Below are positions 26,282-38,665 of a stretch of DNA of 64,000 bases, one piece after another (the stretch's first letter is position 1; each line of letters opens with the position of its first letter). Made by a program: the position numbers and the translations under genes. This stretch comes from Tenodera sinensis (Eukaryota > Arthropoda > Insecta > Mantodea > Mantidae), in NCBI GenBank assembly GCA_030765045.1, contig CM060963.1, positions 96,705,176 through 96,769,175 of the forward strand, in the 5' to 3' direction. Below the pieces are notes generated by a model. It ran no database searches, was not told the DNA's origin, and saw only the letters and a program-made list of their open reading frames with translations.

Positions 26282-26790
26282 TGTCACCGCGCCCGCCGCA
26301 TCTAATTGCCGACAACAGCAGTGTCACCCATCGCATTATTGTCGGCACTACGGCAAAGGAGCCGAAGGAAAGAGACAGAGAATGTCCGCATTGTTGGGGC
26401 GCTTGCCGAAAGAGAGAAAAGGATAGAGACTTCGAGAATCTTTTCTGCTTTGTATCTCACCGCAATAACTGAACGTTCCTGAAGCTTCCAGAATAGTGCC
26501 TGGGAGATATAAATAGCGGTAAAGTGCGACAGAAGAGCCAGTCAGACATATGTGAAGGTTGAGTAGTCGTGCCGACGGAGAGGACAGACGTATGTAAAGG
26601 TTGAGGAGTCGTGCCGACGGAGAAGGGACAGTTCTTTGTGTTACGAGTTCGGAGCCGTGCTGTTGGAGAATCGAAAAAGACTTTCTTGTTGTTGCAACGA
26701 GTGTACAAGTTACTGTTTACGGAAATAAAAGTGTTTCTTTATCTCGACTACACCTGTCGTATTTACTTTTCACCACAACCAAAAGTCACA
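26282..26790 (+). repeat. 3' LTR
   Basis: Same length as the 5' LTR. The five-pentamer heat-shock element (26470-26494), TATA box (26508-26515) and AATAAA (26724-26729) are all preserved, including one compensating C-to-G difference outside the invariant bases. Confidence 0.93.
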
Positions 26791-26794
26791 ATAT

Positions 26795-27445
26795 GTAAGC
26801 CTCACCACAGGAACCGCATTTTAGTTATGAACTTAACAAATATTCTTCGTTTGTGTGTTAGTCAGACAAGTTAGTGAAGGCGAAAAGAGCAAAAAGATTC
26901 CGAAAAGCCGTGAGCTTGGAAAATGAAGTGGCTCAAGCATACTCAGACCACATTAAATGTTCCACATTCATATTGACTTACTTAATCCCAGTAGGTATTA
27001 TTCTGCTTTGAACCTGACAAATTATTATGCAGAATAAGTTATGTCACTATTTTGTCATCCTAATAATAAATCGTTTTTCTAACAAACTGAATGAAGTTTG
27101 ACTGAAAGCTTTATTTATGGTATATAATGCTGTACTTATGCGAAACCTATGCCAGGTAGCCCACTTCAGCCAGCCCTCGGGAAAGTAGATAACCCTTCGT
27201 GCATCCAAAGAGTTGCAGAAATCACAGGGGTAAATCGAGTCAGTGGTGTGCGTGAACTTTGTTCTGTTTGCAAGAGAAGAGAGCGGCAGAGGAAATACCC
27301 AGTCTTCAACTAGCGTGTGCAGCGCGTGATAATAGAGAGGAACAGTCTTGGAATATTTTCCACTTCACTTACAAGACTTTATTTTCCAGGAAATAAGGTT
27401 ACTCCTGTATATGCTGCTATTGTCTAACATTACGAATTACAGTGC
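26795..27445. repeat. Non-coding with an old dispersed repeat
   Basis: 27150-27290 resembles 12250-12360 (shared words listed there). Nothing else recognised. Confidence 0.4.
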
Positions 27446-28385
27446 GGATTTTCAGTATGAGTCATGAAAAATATTCAATTTCAGCTCAATTACTTAATAC
27501 TTTTTAACTACATTCCATGACAAATTTTAATACCTTAATCTCTGAAGCTCTCCTGAAAATTTCAAGCTAATGTTATAAACTAGGGTCCAAGGAGCATTTT
27601 GAATAGTCAAAACTGCTGAAAAAATAATTGAGAAAAATGGATTTTAAAGTTTAACAATATTTTTTGTACTTTAACTAAATTCAGTCAACTTAAAATTCCA
27701 CAGCACCATATGCGGGACCTGTATTGTTTTCTTATTGGCCTCAGTAGCAGTTTTTGAGAATTTTAAGTTTGCTTGTTTGTTTCTTAATATGAAAACTTCC
27801 CTTTCGCCCTCGCATTGTTCGCATTTATTGTTGTTAGCTAACCTCTGCACTATGCACTTCCGCTAATTTATACACAAAATTCATAAAATACCTGCTTGTT
27901 ACTGCTTTACTATAGACTAACGAATAACTTAAAACATGTTAACTACCTAAACAATGCGTAATATATAACTGGAACACTGAAATAACCTGGCAATATTACA
28001 GAATTACAGAACACTGATTGCATTTCTCTGTTTGGAGGCAAAATATGTGTCAGATTCGCGGCATTTCAACTCGATATCGAATTAATTTCATAGCCAACTC
28101 ACAACTTTTCTGAAGCAAAATTCCCTGCAAGAGCCCAAAATCAAGGCCAGTGAAAACGAAAAATGCATTTCAAAGCTGTAACGACGGAGCTTAGCGAGGC
28201 ACACCCACCCGCATTGGGACATTTACATGTCCTCCTGGAGCTTTAAAAATGGCTCCTATTGAGAAAACTTAAGTGTGCCGTTAAAGTACAAAGTATAAGC
28301 ATAGTAAAAAAATGGAAAAAGTAGAAATAAAACTTTTGGGTAATTTTCACAAAATTTCAGATACATTGCCTTAAAGCGCTAATTT
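27446..28385. repeat. Dispersed repeat Q, copy 1 (split)
   Basis: 27460-27720 and 28275-28380 match the continuous segment 55780-56140 in order. Examples are 'agtcaacttaaaatt', 'ccatatg.gggacc' and 'agtacaaagtataagcat'. About 550 bp between them (27721-28274) is absent from the other copy and is probably an insertion, but I could not define its class. Confidence 0.65.
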
Positions 28386-28927
28386 ATGACTTTTGTTTAC
28401 ATTAACCATTTCTGAAAGATTCTTTGTTATTGGTTTGAATTTTTAAATAGTTTTTTTTTCCTTAAATGCTAGGTCGCTATTCGTTTTTCTGGTGGTCATG
28501 CAAAAGTATTGAATTCCAAAGCCATCACTTAGCAATCCACTCTTTTAAGAATCTGACAATCATATCGGCCTACTTATATCTAGAATGAATATGTAAATAC
28601 AATGGACTTTTATATCCATTACTAAGAAATAAATGGAAGAAGGATGATTTGTAAGAATGGCTTGTAGAAGAGTAACTGGAGAAAGTCGTGTGCATGTGGC
28701 ACGGTAAAGTTTGTATATGGATATGAAGAATAAAATCTACAGATTACCATGTTCTTTCGAGGCGAGAAATGGAGAAAATGGAATGGCACTCATTGTTCTG
28801 GAGCATCTATCTTACATTCATCTTTTCGGGGTCAGGATACTGGAGTAGCTAGTTTTTGACTCTGAAATATAACTGGAACTGTCCAAATGAAATGCTGTAG
28901 TTGCAGCAGCAACAAAAACAAGAGCAG
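28386..28927. other. Non-coding; possible R fragment
   Basis: 28410-28470 weakly resembles an inverted R segment ('ttctttgttattggtttgaa'). The rest is unassigned. Confidence 0.3.
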
Positions 28928-29014
28928 CAATGATGATGATGATGATGATGTTGATGATGATGATGTTGATGATGATGTTGATGATGATGTTGATGATGAT
29001 GATGATGATGATGT

Positions 29015-29046
<32 letters not shown>

Positions 29047-29105
29047 TTGATGATGATGTTGATGATGTTGTTGTTGCTGATGATAATGATGATGATGATG
29101 TTTAT
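28928..29105 (+). repeat. (GAT)n microsatellite with GTT interruptions
   Basis: Long GAT run with regularly spaced GTT units; the Asp/Val-rich frame through it is a by-product. Confidence 0.95.
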
Positions 29106-29997
29106 TTGACCAAGTTAGACTACGAGGTACGTAACGATGTCATCAGTGAGACGAACTCGGTTCCCCAGTGGTGCTTTATGTCAGTAAATTTGCTAACGCA
29201 AGGCCATCTCATTTCAACATACATAATGTACTTTTCTTGGAAGCGGATTAAGTACAGAAAGCTAATGCTCCAGCTAAATATTCCAACTCCTTGACAGCGA
29301 ATTGCCGACAAATGCTGGTTTCCTTAAGGTGAGGTGACAAGTACGAGATGTGTCTCGCTAGTGTCTGAGGTTAACACGAGAAGCATACCTATTTTAGAAC
29401 GGTATTTTAACTACTTAAAATTGTGTTTTTTGCCAGTGATCTTTCGAAATAAATGAACTCTTTACTTCTTAGAGACTAGGATTAAACTACAAAGTTTGTT
29501 ACAATCGGCACCTGTTGTTGTTACTATATATTTATAGAAGACTACAGGCCGGGCATGGCCAACCTATGTTGAGCTTGAGCCACGGTCATCTAACTAAAAT
29601 TATACTGTGACTGTCCAGTTTTCCTTTCACTTCACTAAGGCGAATCTAGTTCAATTTCCCATCACTTCATTTTTCTTGGTGACGTAGCCGCCTAGTGAAA
29701 CAGGCGCGAAGCAGCCTCTTCTTCGATCCACTTCACTCGCTAGAATATCGAACACAAGAGCCTCTAATCTCCGGCGCTAGCAGCAATGCAATACATTCAC
29801 CAACTTGTAGAACCGCGCATGATGTGACATCAGAAACGCCTTACCATCTCACTCTCAGCAGCAGCGACGATGGTTGCATATGTCTTGACCACCTCCTGTC
29901 TTTTATCAGCTAAGGGCAGGAGTTTCTACTGGTCGTGAATGGGTAGTAGGAGCAGAGACGTTCGTGTTGACTGATGGGTGAGAGATAGTTTTCCTTT
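29106..29997. other. Non-coding stretch, nothing recognised
   Basis: The segment starting 'caggccgggcatggccaacct' near 29545 has the feel of a hAT-type terminus, but I found no partner end. Confidence 0.3.
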
Positions 29998-30572
29998 CGT
30001 CTTCTTCTTCTTCTTCATTTGTGAGCCCTCTGGGATTTTTTATTCTCTTTGGTTCCAGGACATTGTATAGTGGTAGGAGATTGCTGTAGCTTTCAGGGGT
30101 TTGCCACAGGTTGCCTAGAACATTTGTAAGTTTCGCCAGGTCATACTCCCTGGTCCCCGGATGAGCTAGTTGAAACTGGAGCTAAGTTTGTTAAAGAATG
30201 GTTGGGAGGTGATATAAATGTACTATTTGACGGAGGGAAAGAGGAGATCCTTCTGGATGGTCGCTTTTGGAGTGTACCAGGAGGAACTTGTTGCTGTTCA
30301 TAGATAGCAGGACTGTAGGTTTCCCGGCTAACGGAAGCGAGTACTTGCGGCGACTCCCAAGACTTGGTAGGCGTATGTAAATGCTAGTCGGATGAGTAGC
30401 TTGTACAACACTAGTTTGTTATTCCGGGACAAGTGTTACTTCCTGTTATACAACGCGTATAATATTGTCATTCTCCTGCTGATGAGGTTCCTGCAGGTGT
30501 GTCTTTCAAGTCAGTTTGACGACCAGGGTGACATTCAGATATATCACGGATGCAGGTCCTCCCCCGCCAGGT

Positions 30573-30685
30573 TTTGTATTTTAATTAACGCCCTCCAGGA
30601 AAAAACCTTACCCGGATAACTTACCCTAAGCGAGATTCGAACTCGCGACCTCTTGAACGTGAAGCAGACACGCTACCGAGGCGGG
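30573..30685 (-). mobile_element. Short tRNA-derived SINE (SINE-d) nested in the Jockey remnant
   Basis: 113-bp insert with a clear minus-strand tRNA-like head ('ggtagcgtgtctgcttcac', B box 'gagttcgaatctc'). The 14-bp TSD ctcccccgccaggt occurs at 30559-30572 and 30686-30699. Same head as the element at 22110. Confidence 0.9.
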
Positions 30686-31421
30686 CTCCCCCGCCAGGTG
30701 GATAGGTAAAATGTCATTCGTGAAATGGCGGCCAGAGATGATAGTCTGGTTCTTCTGGGGAGAATCCGTAATCGTCAGCGGTTAAACCAGGTGGTTAGTA
30801 CATAGATTCGTGTAGTTCGGGATGCCTCTGGCTGACAAGTAGTGTTTAGGGGACATAACATTGCAGCAGTGTCAGCTGCAGACAAGTAGAGTGAACAGCG
30901 TGGCAGTGTGGGGAGAGTGTTGGTGTAGAGAAGGAATAGTGTGAAGCCCAGGACACTGCCTTGAGGTACCCCAGCACATATGAGACAAGGGAGGGGAGGA
31001 AATGGCATCCTCATAGGATACGGAGGACGTTCTGTTCCATAGATAAAACTACAGGTGGTGGTTGAGATGGTATGAAACTTGATAGTTGAAGAGACGGGAG
31101 AGGAGACCGTTATGTAACACGCTGTCTAATGCTCTTGTTACGTTCAACAGTAGGGATAAGACGTATTATCGTCTGTTGAAGGCTGTGTACACCTCATCAA
31201 CCAGCCAGAGAAGTTGGTAGGCGCTGGAGTGGGAGGTGCGGAAGTCGAATTGATCTGATCTAATGATGTTATATCTGTACAAGGTGTTCCTTAGCCGTCC
31301 CTGTACCTTTTCGAAGAGTTCTCAGAACTGAGAGTAAACTGATTGGCCGATAACTCTCTGGCGAGTAAGGGTCCTTTCCTGGCCATGGGCGTCGCGAAAC
31401 GGGGGCAAGTGGCGGCCGCGG

Positions 31422-31435
31422 CCCCCCCCCCCCCC
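31422..31435 (+). repeat. (C)14 tract
   Basis: Homopolymer in a GC-rich context, within sequence that interrupts the Jockey-like RT. Confidence 0.95.
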
Positions 31436-31880
31436 TTGGAAGTTGGTGAACTTAATGTGCAGCCAGTTACTGACTATTAAACTACTATTTTAATTTTGAT
31501 GTAAAGAACGATTTTTATTTAGCACAAATTAATACGGTTATCTGCAACAAATATTATAAATTTTGACCGTAAAATAACTGTGGTGACTTTCGCAGATTTT
31601 TGTGAAATACGAAGTTCTAAGAATTTCAATGAAAAGGTGTACCAAGAGTTGTACTAGGTGAGCGGCGTGACCTAGAGGGCGGCAATCGTGATTCTATCAA
31701 ATCCAGAGGTCTTATCGGCAGCAACCTTACATATGTCGCCTGAAAGTTCTTCCACCGAGGTTTCCTACATAGAAGAGTAGTTCACGAATACTGGAGGAAG
31801 CTGGGACCACATTGGACCTGGTGCGGGTGATCAAGGTCAGCAATAAGTATCCACCGCCACGAACGATGTTTCTCCAAGAA

Positions 31881-32240
31881 CGCCTGCAGTTCAGGCGTTT
31901 CACTTTCCGACTGGACAATGATCCGACCCTGGCGAAAGGTTCGGTTGCGTTTTGGAAGACCCTGAGTCTTAGTAGTCCGCCATAGAGAGCCATTTTCCGG
32001 TTTAGATGGAGCTCCCACCTGAGTTTGAGTGCTGTCGCTCATTTCTCAGTTACTCTTGGAGACGGTGGTTGTTATCCTCCGGAGACCTGGAGAGCCGTAA
32101 ACTCCTCCGGGCCCTTTTTTTGCTCTGGCGAGGTCTTACTTGCGATAGTCCTCGCTTATGTAGCATGTTTAATTTTAAGTATACCTTCGCTTTCCAAACT
32201 GTAATGTCACTGTTTGAAGCGAGCCTTCAGTTAGTGGAAC
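31881..32240. other. Unassigned; possibly LINE 5' part
   Basis: A minus-strand open frame starting MSDSTQTQVGAPSKPENGS could be the 5' part of the Jockey-like element, but no endonuclease or gag zinc knuckles are visible. Confidence 0.3.
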
Positions 32241-32374
32241 CTTTCTTTTTTTTCTTCTTTTTTTTTTTCTTCTTCTTCTTCTTCTTCTTCTTCTTCTTCT
32301 TCTTCTTCTTCTTCTTCTTCTTCTTCTTCTTCTTCTTCTTCTTCTTCTTCTTCTTCTTCTTCTTCTTCTTCTTC
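32241..32374 (+). repeat. (CTT)n microsatellite
   Basis: Irregular T/C start, then an uninterrupted CTT run from about 32258 to 32374. Poly-Phe and poly-Glu frames are artefacts. Confidence 0.97.
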
Positions 32375-34527
32375 AACTGTTAGTGCTTTAAAACATGGAA
32401 AGCATCTCCGGCATTGAAAACAAACGTTCCTGCATTGTACTGACAATGCCACACTGTCGAATTAAGTTATCAGTGTTAAGCTTTATCGAGAAACATGACG
32501 CTTTTTGCTTTTCATGCCTGCAAAGTAGGGAAAGCATGTAATCGCGAGAAAGTAATTTTAGTCTGACGGTTGGCAGACCTTACGTTCGAGGAAAAGCGGT
32601 AGTCATATGTTCTGCTGGTAGTCAAAAGAGAAGGACGGGAGGAAGGTACAAATGTGGGATATGTGGATCTGGGTTAAATCTAAGCCCATAATTTAGATAA
32701 CCTGGAACATTACGTCATTTTGAAATACTGATTACAAAGTGAAGAATAATGGACGCTTAAGCTTAGCTGCAATAGTTATGTCTTATCTATGCAGCTCAAA
32801 GGTTATTTTATTCTGAGGTTATGCAATCCCATACCATGAATACCTCATCGTTTCTTGGATATGCCATTTACCCTCGATGTCCATGACTGAAGAAGCCTTG
32901 GAACAAGAAGGTGAAGGAGGTGACAGGTAACATATTTAAAATCTGTACTGAGATCCTGGTGTGTAAGAGCTTGACCGACTTATTAATTTAGGGTTAGGCG
33001 TGTGTTAATGATCCAGAAAAATTGATCTTGAGCTCAAAGAAGTGGATTTACAGGCAAAAATGGAACATACCCTCTTTGGCAGCACTGGTACAGAAAATTC
33101 GAGCACTGGCCGTTTCAGGGTATTAGTGTTTTAGACCTGAAAATTTGAAGCTCACAACAAAAGTGAATTTCGACACCCATTAATTTTTATCTAAAATATT
33201 GCGATGCGCGAATATATTCTGCGATCTGTATAAGCCTGCCAAATAACTAAGAGAGGAATTCCCTCAGTGAGCTTGTTGCAGGTGCTCTTCAGGCATTTCA
33301 CTTCTAAGCTGAACTTTTCAATCTACACCGTTTGCTCCCTGCAGCTAGTGTTTCGGACATCTCCGCTTCCAATGAATGTAATGACGTCTTTCTCAGGATA
33401 TCTGTTTGCACAGGAATGCCAGAAAAAAATCCTGTTTTGCTTTCTCTACTATTTAGGTAAAAGTTCTCACTCAAAATTCGATTTTCAGATTTAATCGAGA
33501 ATGCGCTTGTGAGGGATCCTTATCTCAAAGGAAAGCAATTTTAGAAGAAGGCATATGTACATATATCTGTGTTTTTGTAATCACAATAAAATAATGCAAA
33601 ATTTAATACTTGGCTTCATTATCAAGCCAGATATTCTTAATAAAGTTAGACAGATTTTAATTTTTCCTTGAAATACAAATGACATTATTTTATGCTTGAG
33701 ATATTCGCATTATGAATAAGATGTTGAAAATTTCTGCAAATAGCTAGAGAAATTCAGGAAATTAAAATAAAAGCCAACCTCATTGTTAAGTGAGTAGGGA
33801 ATGTTTTAATTGACTTTTGATGCCTGTTAGTTGAAATTGGTAAAGAAATTAGTGTTTATTTATTTCTGTTAATGTATAAAAAGAAACAAAAAAGGTTATT
33901 CTGTAGAATAGTGGCGTCATGTGGCGAACAGGCAGCTGTGTTGTGACTGAAGAGTGGTGTTATCAGCTACCTGTCCTTCAACACGTTGATGATGTATATG
34001 TCGTCGAGGCTGGAAGTATGAAATCCGTGGAAGCATGTGAATGTTGTTCTTATTCTTAGAGTTATTATTGTTTTGGAATTAACTGATGTGATGTAAGTTT
34101 TTGTGTGGTGTGGTTGTGGTTTTAATTTGTACTCTACATACCTTTTAAAATGAAAAATTGGACTGAGGAAGAGATATTGTCGCCTTTATCGAGTTGTACA
34201 ATGTCAGGTTGGCAAGAGATATTTGTGCTTTGTTCTTCTGCTGTATGTCCATGACAGACTATAACCGTCAGTGAACCACGTGATACCGCTCATCTAGTTT
34301 TACCCAAAAAAATACCTGTGCTACTTCTGCAGGATAATAAAATTTACCTAAACGTTAACATTTTGATACGAAACATAATCTACATGTTGGAAGATCTTGC
34401 AGGTCTTCACTGTATGTTCTAATAGCAGAAACATGATTACAAGCAAGTGCAAAATACTTAAAGTGCAAACTATGTCATGTACATTTTGAGATGAAAAAAA
34501 TATTCCCTTACAACAGGAAAGAAAAGA
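32375..34527. other. Non-coding stretch, nothing recognised
   Basis: No open frame with recognisable motifs on either strand. Confidence 0.4.
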
Positions 34528-34655
34528 ACGATGCGTGCTGCATTTCGACTTCCACTATTGTTTATTTTTATGCAGCTTCTAGCACTATTCTTGCAAAAGC
34601 TTATCCTTCTCTCTAGTTTAAGTTGAGATAAATGTTTGCATAAATTAGTGATGGG
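34528..34655 (+). repeat. R repeat fragment (start region)
   Basis: Diverged match to the first 130 bp of R, from 'gtgctgcatt' to 'agttgagataaatgtttgc'. Confidence 0.65.
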
Positions 34656-35510
34656 ACGATACCACTATTCCTCGATACTCTGTACCAATACTGATTTGTA
34701 AGCACTGATACTCAATACTTATTTTATAAACAGCTTTAAAGGGGAGAACTTGTTCACTGTATTGTGTTATTATTGGCAGTTTACTGTGTATAAATGCATG
34801 TAAACAATTTTATTTTGGCTCATTTTCTGGTATCCTGACTGAGGAAACTTGTGTATTATTTTTTTTCAGCAAAGGTGTGTAAACCTAACTTGATGTATAA
34901 ATGTAATGTGCTTCTATAAATTAGTTGTATTGGGTGACTTACTGCCTAATTCAAAATAGTTCCACACTTCACTCAGTTTTTATTCAGTATCCTATTGTGC
35001 ATTGGTAAAACAGAATATTTATGGAAAATAGTTGTACAGTATACCTATATATGGTTGTGACCCAAGTTTGACTTGCAAAACGCAAGCTTAACAGATGGAA
35101 AGAAAAAACTTTTTCTAAGCACTGTATTGTTTCACATCTGTTCTGATTTCTTTCTACTGGATTCACAGATTTTGGTTACCGGAGTGGGTAAATGTAAAGA
35201 CTGGGAGTGAGCTACCAAACCACAGTGTTGCAGAAATGTGATTTAGTGCATCAGCTAAGTCAGCTTCATGTTATAGTATATCATTACATTTTGTTTTAAA
35301 ATTGCAAATGATGGCACAAAAAGGAAGGTGTGGTCTTGCTCTTTTTGTTCTTAGAGCTAGGTTAGCAGAACGAAACAAGCAAAGATCAGACCCGCATTAT
35401 TTTCTTTTCATTTTATAAAGTTTGTTGATGAATAAAATACGAATTCTATTTATAAATTTGTTTCTTTTTAAGCTGAATAAGATATATAATATGCTATTTG
35501 ATGGAGATGT
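34656..35510. other. Non-coding stretch, nothing recognised
   Basis: AT-rich with no supported gene. Confidence 0.4.
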
Positions 35511-35763
35511 TAAAATTCATGAACAGTTACAAGAGTTTGCAGTGCATGGGCTGCATTGCTGAATCAATAAGGAAGAAGGTCTAAATCATATATCCAAAAG
35601 ATTAGGAGCTGGGCTAAGAAATTTGGTGAAACAATAAAGAGTAAAAATCAATAATATTTGGAGGGAGGGGGTGGGAGAAAGTGCTTTGAAAGAAGAATCA
35701 ATTACCAAATTGTGTAATTATATTAAATACACACAAAAAATTCCAAACAATGTGAATAAGTAA
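35511..35763 (+). pseudogene. Fragment resembling the insect Mutator-like transposase domain
   Basis: One frame reads GLNHISKRLGAGLRNLVK (35578-35634). After a frameshift, GESALKEESITKLCNYIKY follows and runs to a stop near 35763. This spacing and wording resemble the HVQKRMGTRLR...GG.G.LT...I..L..YY part of Mutator-like transposase-domain proteins common in insect genomes. It has at least one stop and one frameshift, so it is dead. The call is by resemblance only. Confidence 0.5.
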
Positions 35764-35817
35764 GCTTTAACCTTTATTAGTATCTTCTAGTACGTCTTTA
35801 TAAAATTCTTTTGCAGT

Positions 35818-37500
35818 TTATGGAATTTCAAAAAATTTAGCTAGATTTTGAACATCCTTTTTCTTTTCTTTGCTCAGTCCATTAATTTTGGGAACATTTT
35901 GAGATCGAAGCAGGAATTCGCTGCAGGACTTGCTGCACGGTTTCATCACATCCACCTCCACAGGCAAAGCAGAATATGTATTTTGAACTTCTGCACATAC
36001 CTTATGTTCTTCCTTTGATTGCTTGGAATACGCTATGATTCGTTGGATTTTGAAAGGAAGATTTGACTTAAGTGTTTGTTTTGCACTTTTTTTCAAGTCC
36101 TTAATTTTCCAGTCTTTGAACAATGCTTTCACAGAGTCGTGATTTTTTAATATCTGATGGTACTCATCAGGGCTCAAGATATTCTCTTTTTTTCTTAACT
36201 CTTTTTGAATTCTACCGAAAACTCTATCAGGAGGCATATAACTGTGCCCACGTATTGGGTAGATATGTGAAATGCGGGAAAATTTGTTATTGTTCTCCAG
36301 GAAAGCAATAAGCGTGAACATCACACTATTCTTGTTCTGACTAGAGCGAGGGTCTGAAAATAAACGAATGGTAGAAGGAGCGTTGCTGGATATCCTTTCT
36401 TCCAGTTCCAACCAGGAGTGGTGCAAAGCTGAGGCAACTTGGTTGCAGCCTTTAGCAGATTCAGTTGCCAACCATGTATACAAGGAAATGTCTTTGTTCT
36501 GGGATTTAGATGGAATCATTATGCATAGATTATACAGTCACACCTGCCTTGCATAGAATACTTCACTAACAGAAAGTTTGGGCAGTGGTTGATTCTGCTT
36601 CATGTCAAAGCAAATAGTGATTGCCTTGGCGTTTTCCTCTTTCAATAGCTGATAAAACCTTTTTGGGTGCATCTTGTGCAGCCTGTACATGGTTCTTAGT
36701 TCGTTTTTCTTTTCCACATCCACCTCTGTGTTAATCTTCATCAGTTCCATTTTGCAGGTTGAGCATGTGTCAGTGTGTCGTGTACGAAATGAAAGATTGA
36801 AGAAGTTGTAAAATATGAATTTATATTTTGACAATGAACAGACTGGTAGATTTCTTAATCTTCTTTCGTTGCAAAAGTTGGTCCACATTTTTCTGGTATT
36901 AAGTTCTGAAGGTAAATATCCTCTCCTTGATTTTGCTCTTCCATAGTGGCTTTCTCTACATCTGTACTTATTGTCTTGCTTTATAGTAGCAATAATATTC
37001 TGTAATATTCCTGTTCTGCCACCTCCTCTGGTTTCCCAGATAAGTTAAATTTTCTAGCCAGGAGAGATAATCTATCTTTTGACACCCCTGTGATTCCTTG
37101 GAAGCTCGCAGCGCATACTGGCAATACTCGGCCATCATTAGTTCTCACTCTGTATTTAATGCTAACAGGCTGCTTTCTTCACCACTCTGTGATTAGGAGA
37201 TGTAATACTCATATATTTTATAACAAATTTATCTTGATCTATTTTGTTGAGCACAGAAAGGTGTTGGTGAAATCCACTTATATCATTATAAGTCAGCTGC
37301 ATCACAGTGCTTATGCCCTTTACTGTTAGAATTTCCTGGAGTGCACTTGAGACCATGTGAACATGCAATTGCTGGAGTATGAGCTTTCCTTGACTTGCAT
37401 TTTGATTTCCTTTCCTTGTTTTTTGCACATTCTACGACTGGTACAATTTCACAATCTGAGCTCCTGTCCATTGTGCACAGTACAGTGCAGTGTCTCAACT
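35818..37500 (-). pseudogene. DUF7869-family gene, broken copy
   Basis: The minus strand carries a long, ordered similarity to the DUF7869 proteins that are abundant in insects. The N-terminal part (about 37500-37165) holds Cys-containing basic sequence. It is followed by VRTNDGRVLPVCAASFQGIT (about 37085-37150), CRESHYGRAKSRRGYLPS (about 36915-36965), a cysteine pair in DTCSTCK, and the core ITICFDMKQNQPLPKLS (about 36555-36610). The last open segment (36519-35818, 233 codons) includes GCNQVASALHHSW and IRGHSYMPPDRVFGRIQKE and ends in a stop. Breaks seen: one in-frame TGA near 36533, a frameshift near 37020, one near 37165, and probably one more between 37290 and 37420. The family's biochemical role is not established; its copy number and patchy spread suggest mobile-element origin. 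Confidence 0.75.
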
Positions 37501-38665
37501 AAGAATAAAAATGCCAGATAAGTACAACAAAGTTTGCAGAAAAGAATGTGAAATCCAAGTGCACAACCTGAGTTCTAAATTATTGCCAACAATGCAGCAG
37601 TGTGCAAAGCTTGCAGAAATGATTGAGAATTCCAAGAATCGCAACAGTGAGATGGCAGTCAATGCCAACATGCGTTTCATAGGATTGAGGTAGCTACATC
37701 CTGGATCATAAAATCATAAAATTGCATCTATCGAACTTTGCTTTAACTGAGCAAGTGCATCTATCGAGTTTTGAAAAAACTGCTAATATTCCCTACCTTC
37801 TGCACAGGACACGAATTGAATTTTGCAAAATCTGATTTCACAGAACGATGCAGAAGGTGAAAATTATGCTGATACTATATATAACTCAATTTCGTAAAAT
37901 TTTGCTCCTCAATTAATGTTTTCCTGATTCAACACAAAAGTATTCCTCCTCCAATGCACTGTGGAAATGATATGTCCTGTGTTGCAAAGCTGACATTTTG
38001 TTTGTTGGTTTACACACAGCACATGTGCAATTGACCACTGTATGTGTGATTCCAGCATTTTCCCTCGAGTGGAGTCCGGGGATACAATGTTCCGACGACA
38101 GTAGCATGCCAGAGTTAATCTTTGGGCACACCTACGCTAGGAGAAATACTGATACTCTAAAGAAAGTTTAGAACCTGTGTGGTCTCTGTAAACAACAGTA
38201 CAAACAAATAAAAACTAAAGTTTACACAGCATTATATGGGGTAAATGCCACAAAGAAATGTTTGTTACCATAAGGAAAATAGAGTTGATAGCTTTTGGGG
38301 GGGGGGGGGGGGGGAGATAAAGTTCAGAAGTAGTGGTGGTTCTGCCTGAGAGCCCTGTTATTGGGGTATTTAATATTGGCTGTGAGACCAGTGCCTTATT
38401 TAAAGCTGAGGTTACCAGGGTTCAATAACTCAATCAGGGAAAAAAATTGGGATATCCACCATGTACAATGAAGTGAATGATCCTGCAGTAAAGGATTCAA
38501 AACCATTAGAAAGACACTCCAATGGAAAAAGTTACTACTAAAGTCACACAAAGTTTGGTGAATATAAGCTTAGGACTTCAAAATTAATGTACTCGCTTAA
38601 AAATTTTCACATTTTTAGTTTCTCTAGCATGCATAGTAAATTGGGTATTATATTTCACTGAAATA
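37501..38665. other. Non-coding; includes a G18 tract
   Basis: G18 at 38297-38314. A minus-strand frame at 37913-38131 has several Cys/His residues (NCTCAVCKP) but I recognise no family. Confidence 0.4.
38297..38314 (+). repeat. (G)18 tract
   Basis: Uninterrupted run of 18 G on the plus strand. Confidence 0.95.

Larger units (their letters stand above)
24556..26790 (+). mobile_element. Non-autonomous gypsy-like LTR retrotransposon, complete ends
   Basis: Two direct repeats of exactly 509 bp (24556-25064 and 26282-26790) begin TG and end CA, and the element is flanked by ATAT on both sides (24552-24555, 26791-26794). A primer-binding site follows the 5' LTR and a purine tract precedes the 3' LTR. 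The internal region is only about 1.2 kb. It keeps a gag-like start and a fragment resembling a retropepsin start, but has no reverse transcriptase, RNase H or integrase. It could move only with enzymes supplied by a relative. The LTRs differ at roughly 15-20 positions by eye, many in the last 40 bp, so the insertion is moderately young. Confidence 0.92.
29998..31880 (-). pseudogene. Decayed Jockey-like LINE, reverse transcriptase region
   Basis: Minus-strand motifs appear in the expected order but in shifting frames. ADKTSGFDRIT (about 31690-31725) stands for the region before RT motif 1, and SYRPISLLSVL lies near 31330-31365. DQFDFRTSHSSAYQLL lies near 31210-31260, then AGVPQGSVLG (about 30955-30985). 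The catalytic box reads LSAADTA, where YADDTA is usual, so one catalytic Asp is lost. Several frameshifts and stops are present. The 3' end is probably near the GAA run complementary to 30001-30018. About 250 bp at 31385-31650, with a C14 run at 31422-31435, interrupts the RT and may be a separate insertion. Whether the open frame 31782-32042 belongs to this element is unclear. Confidence 0.75.
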
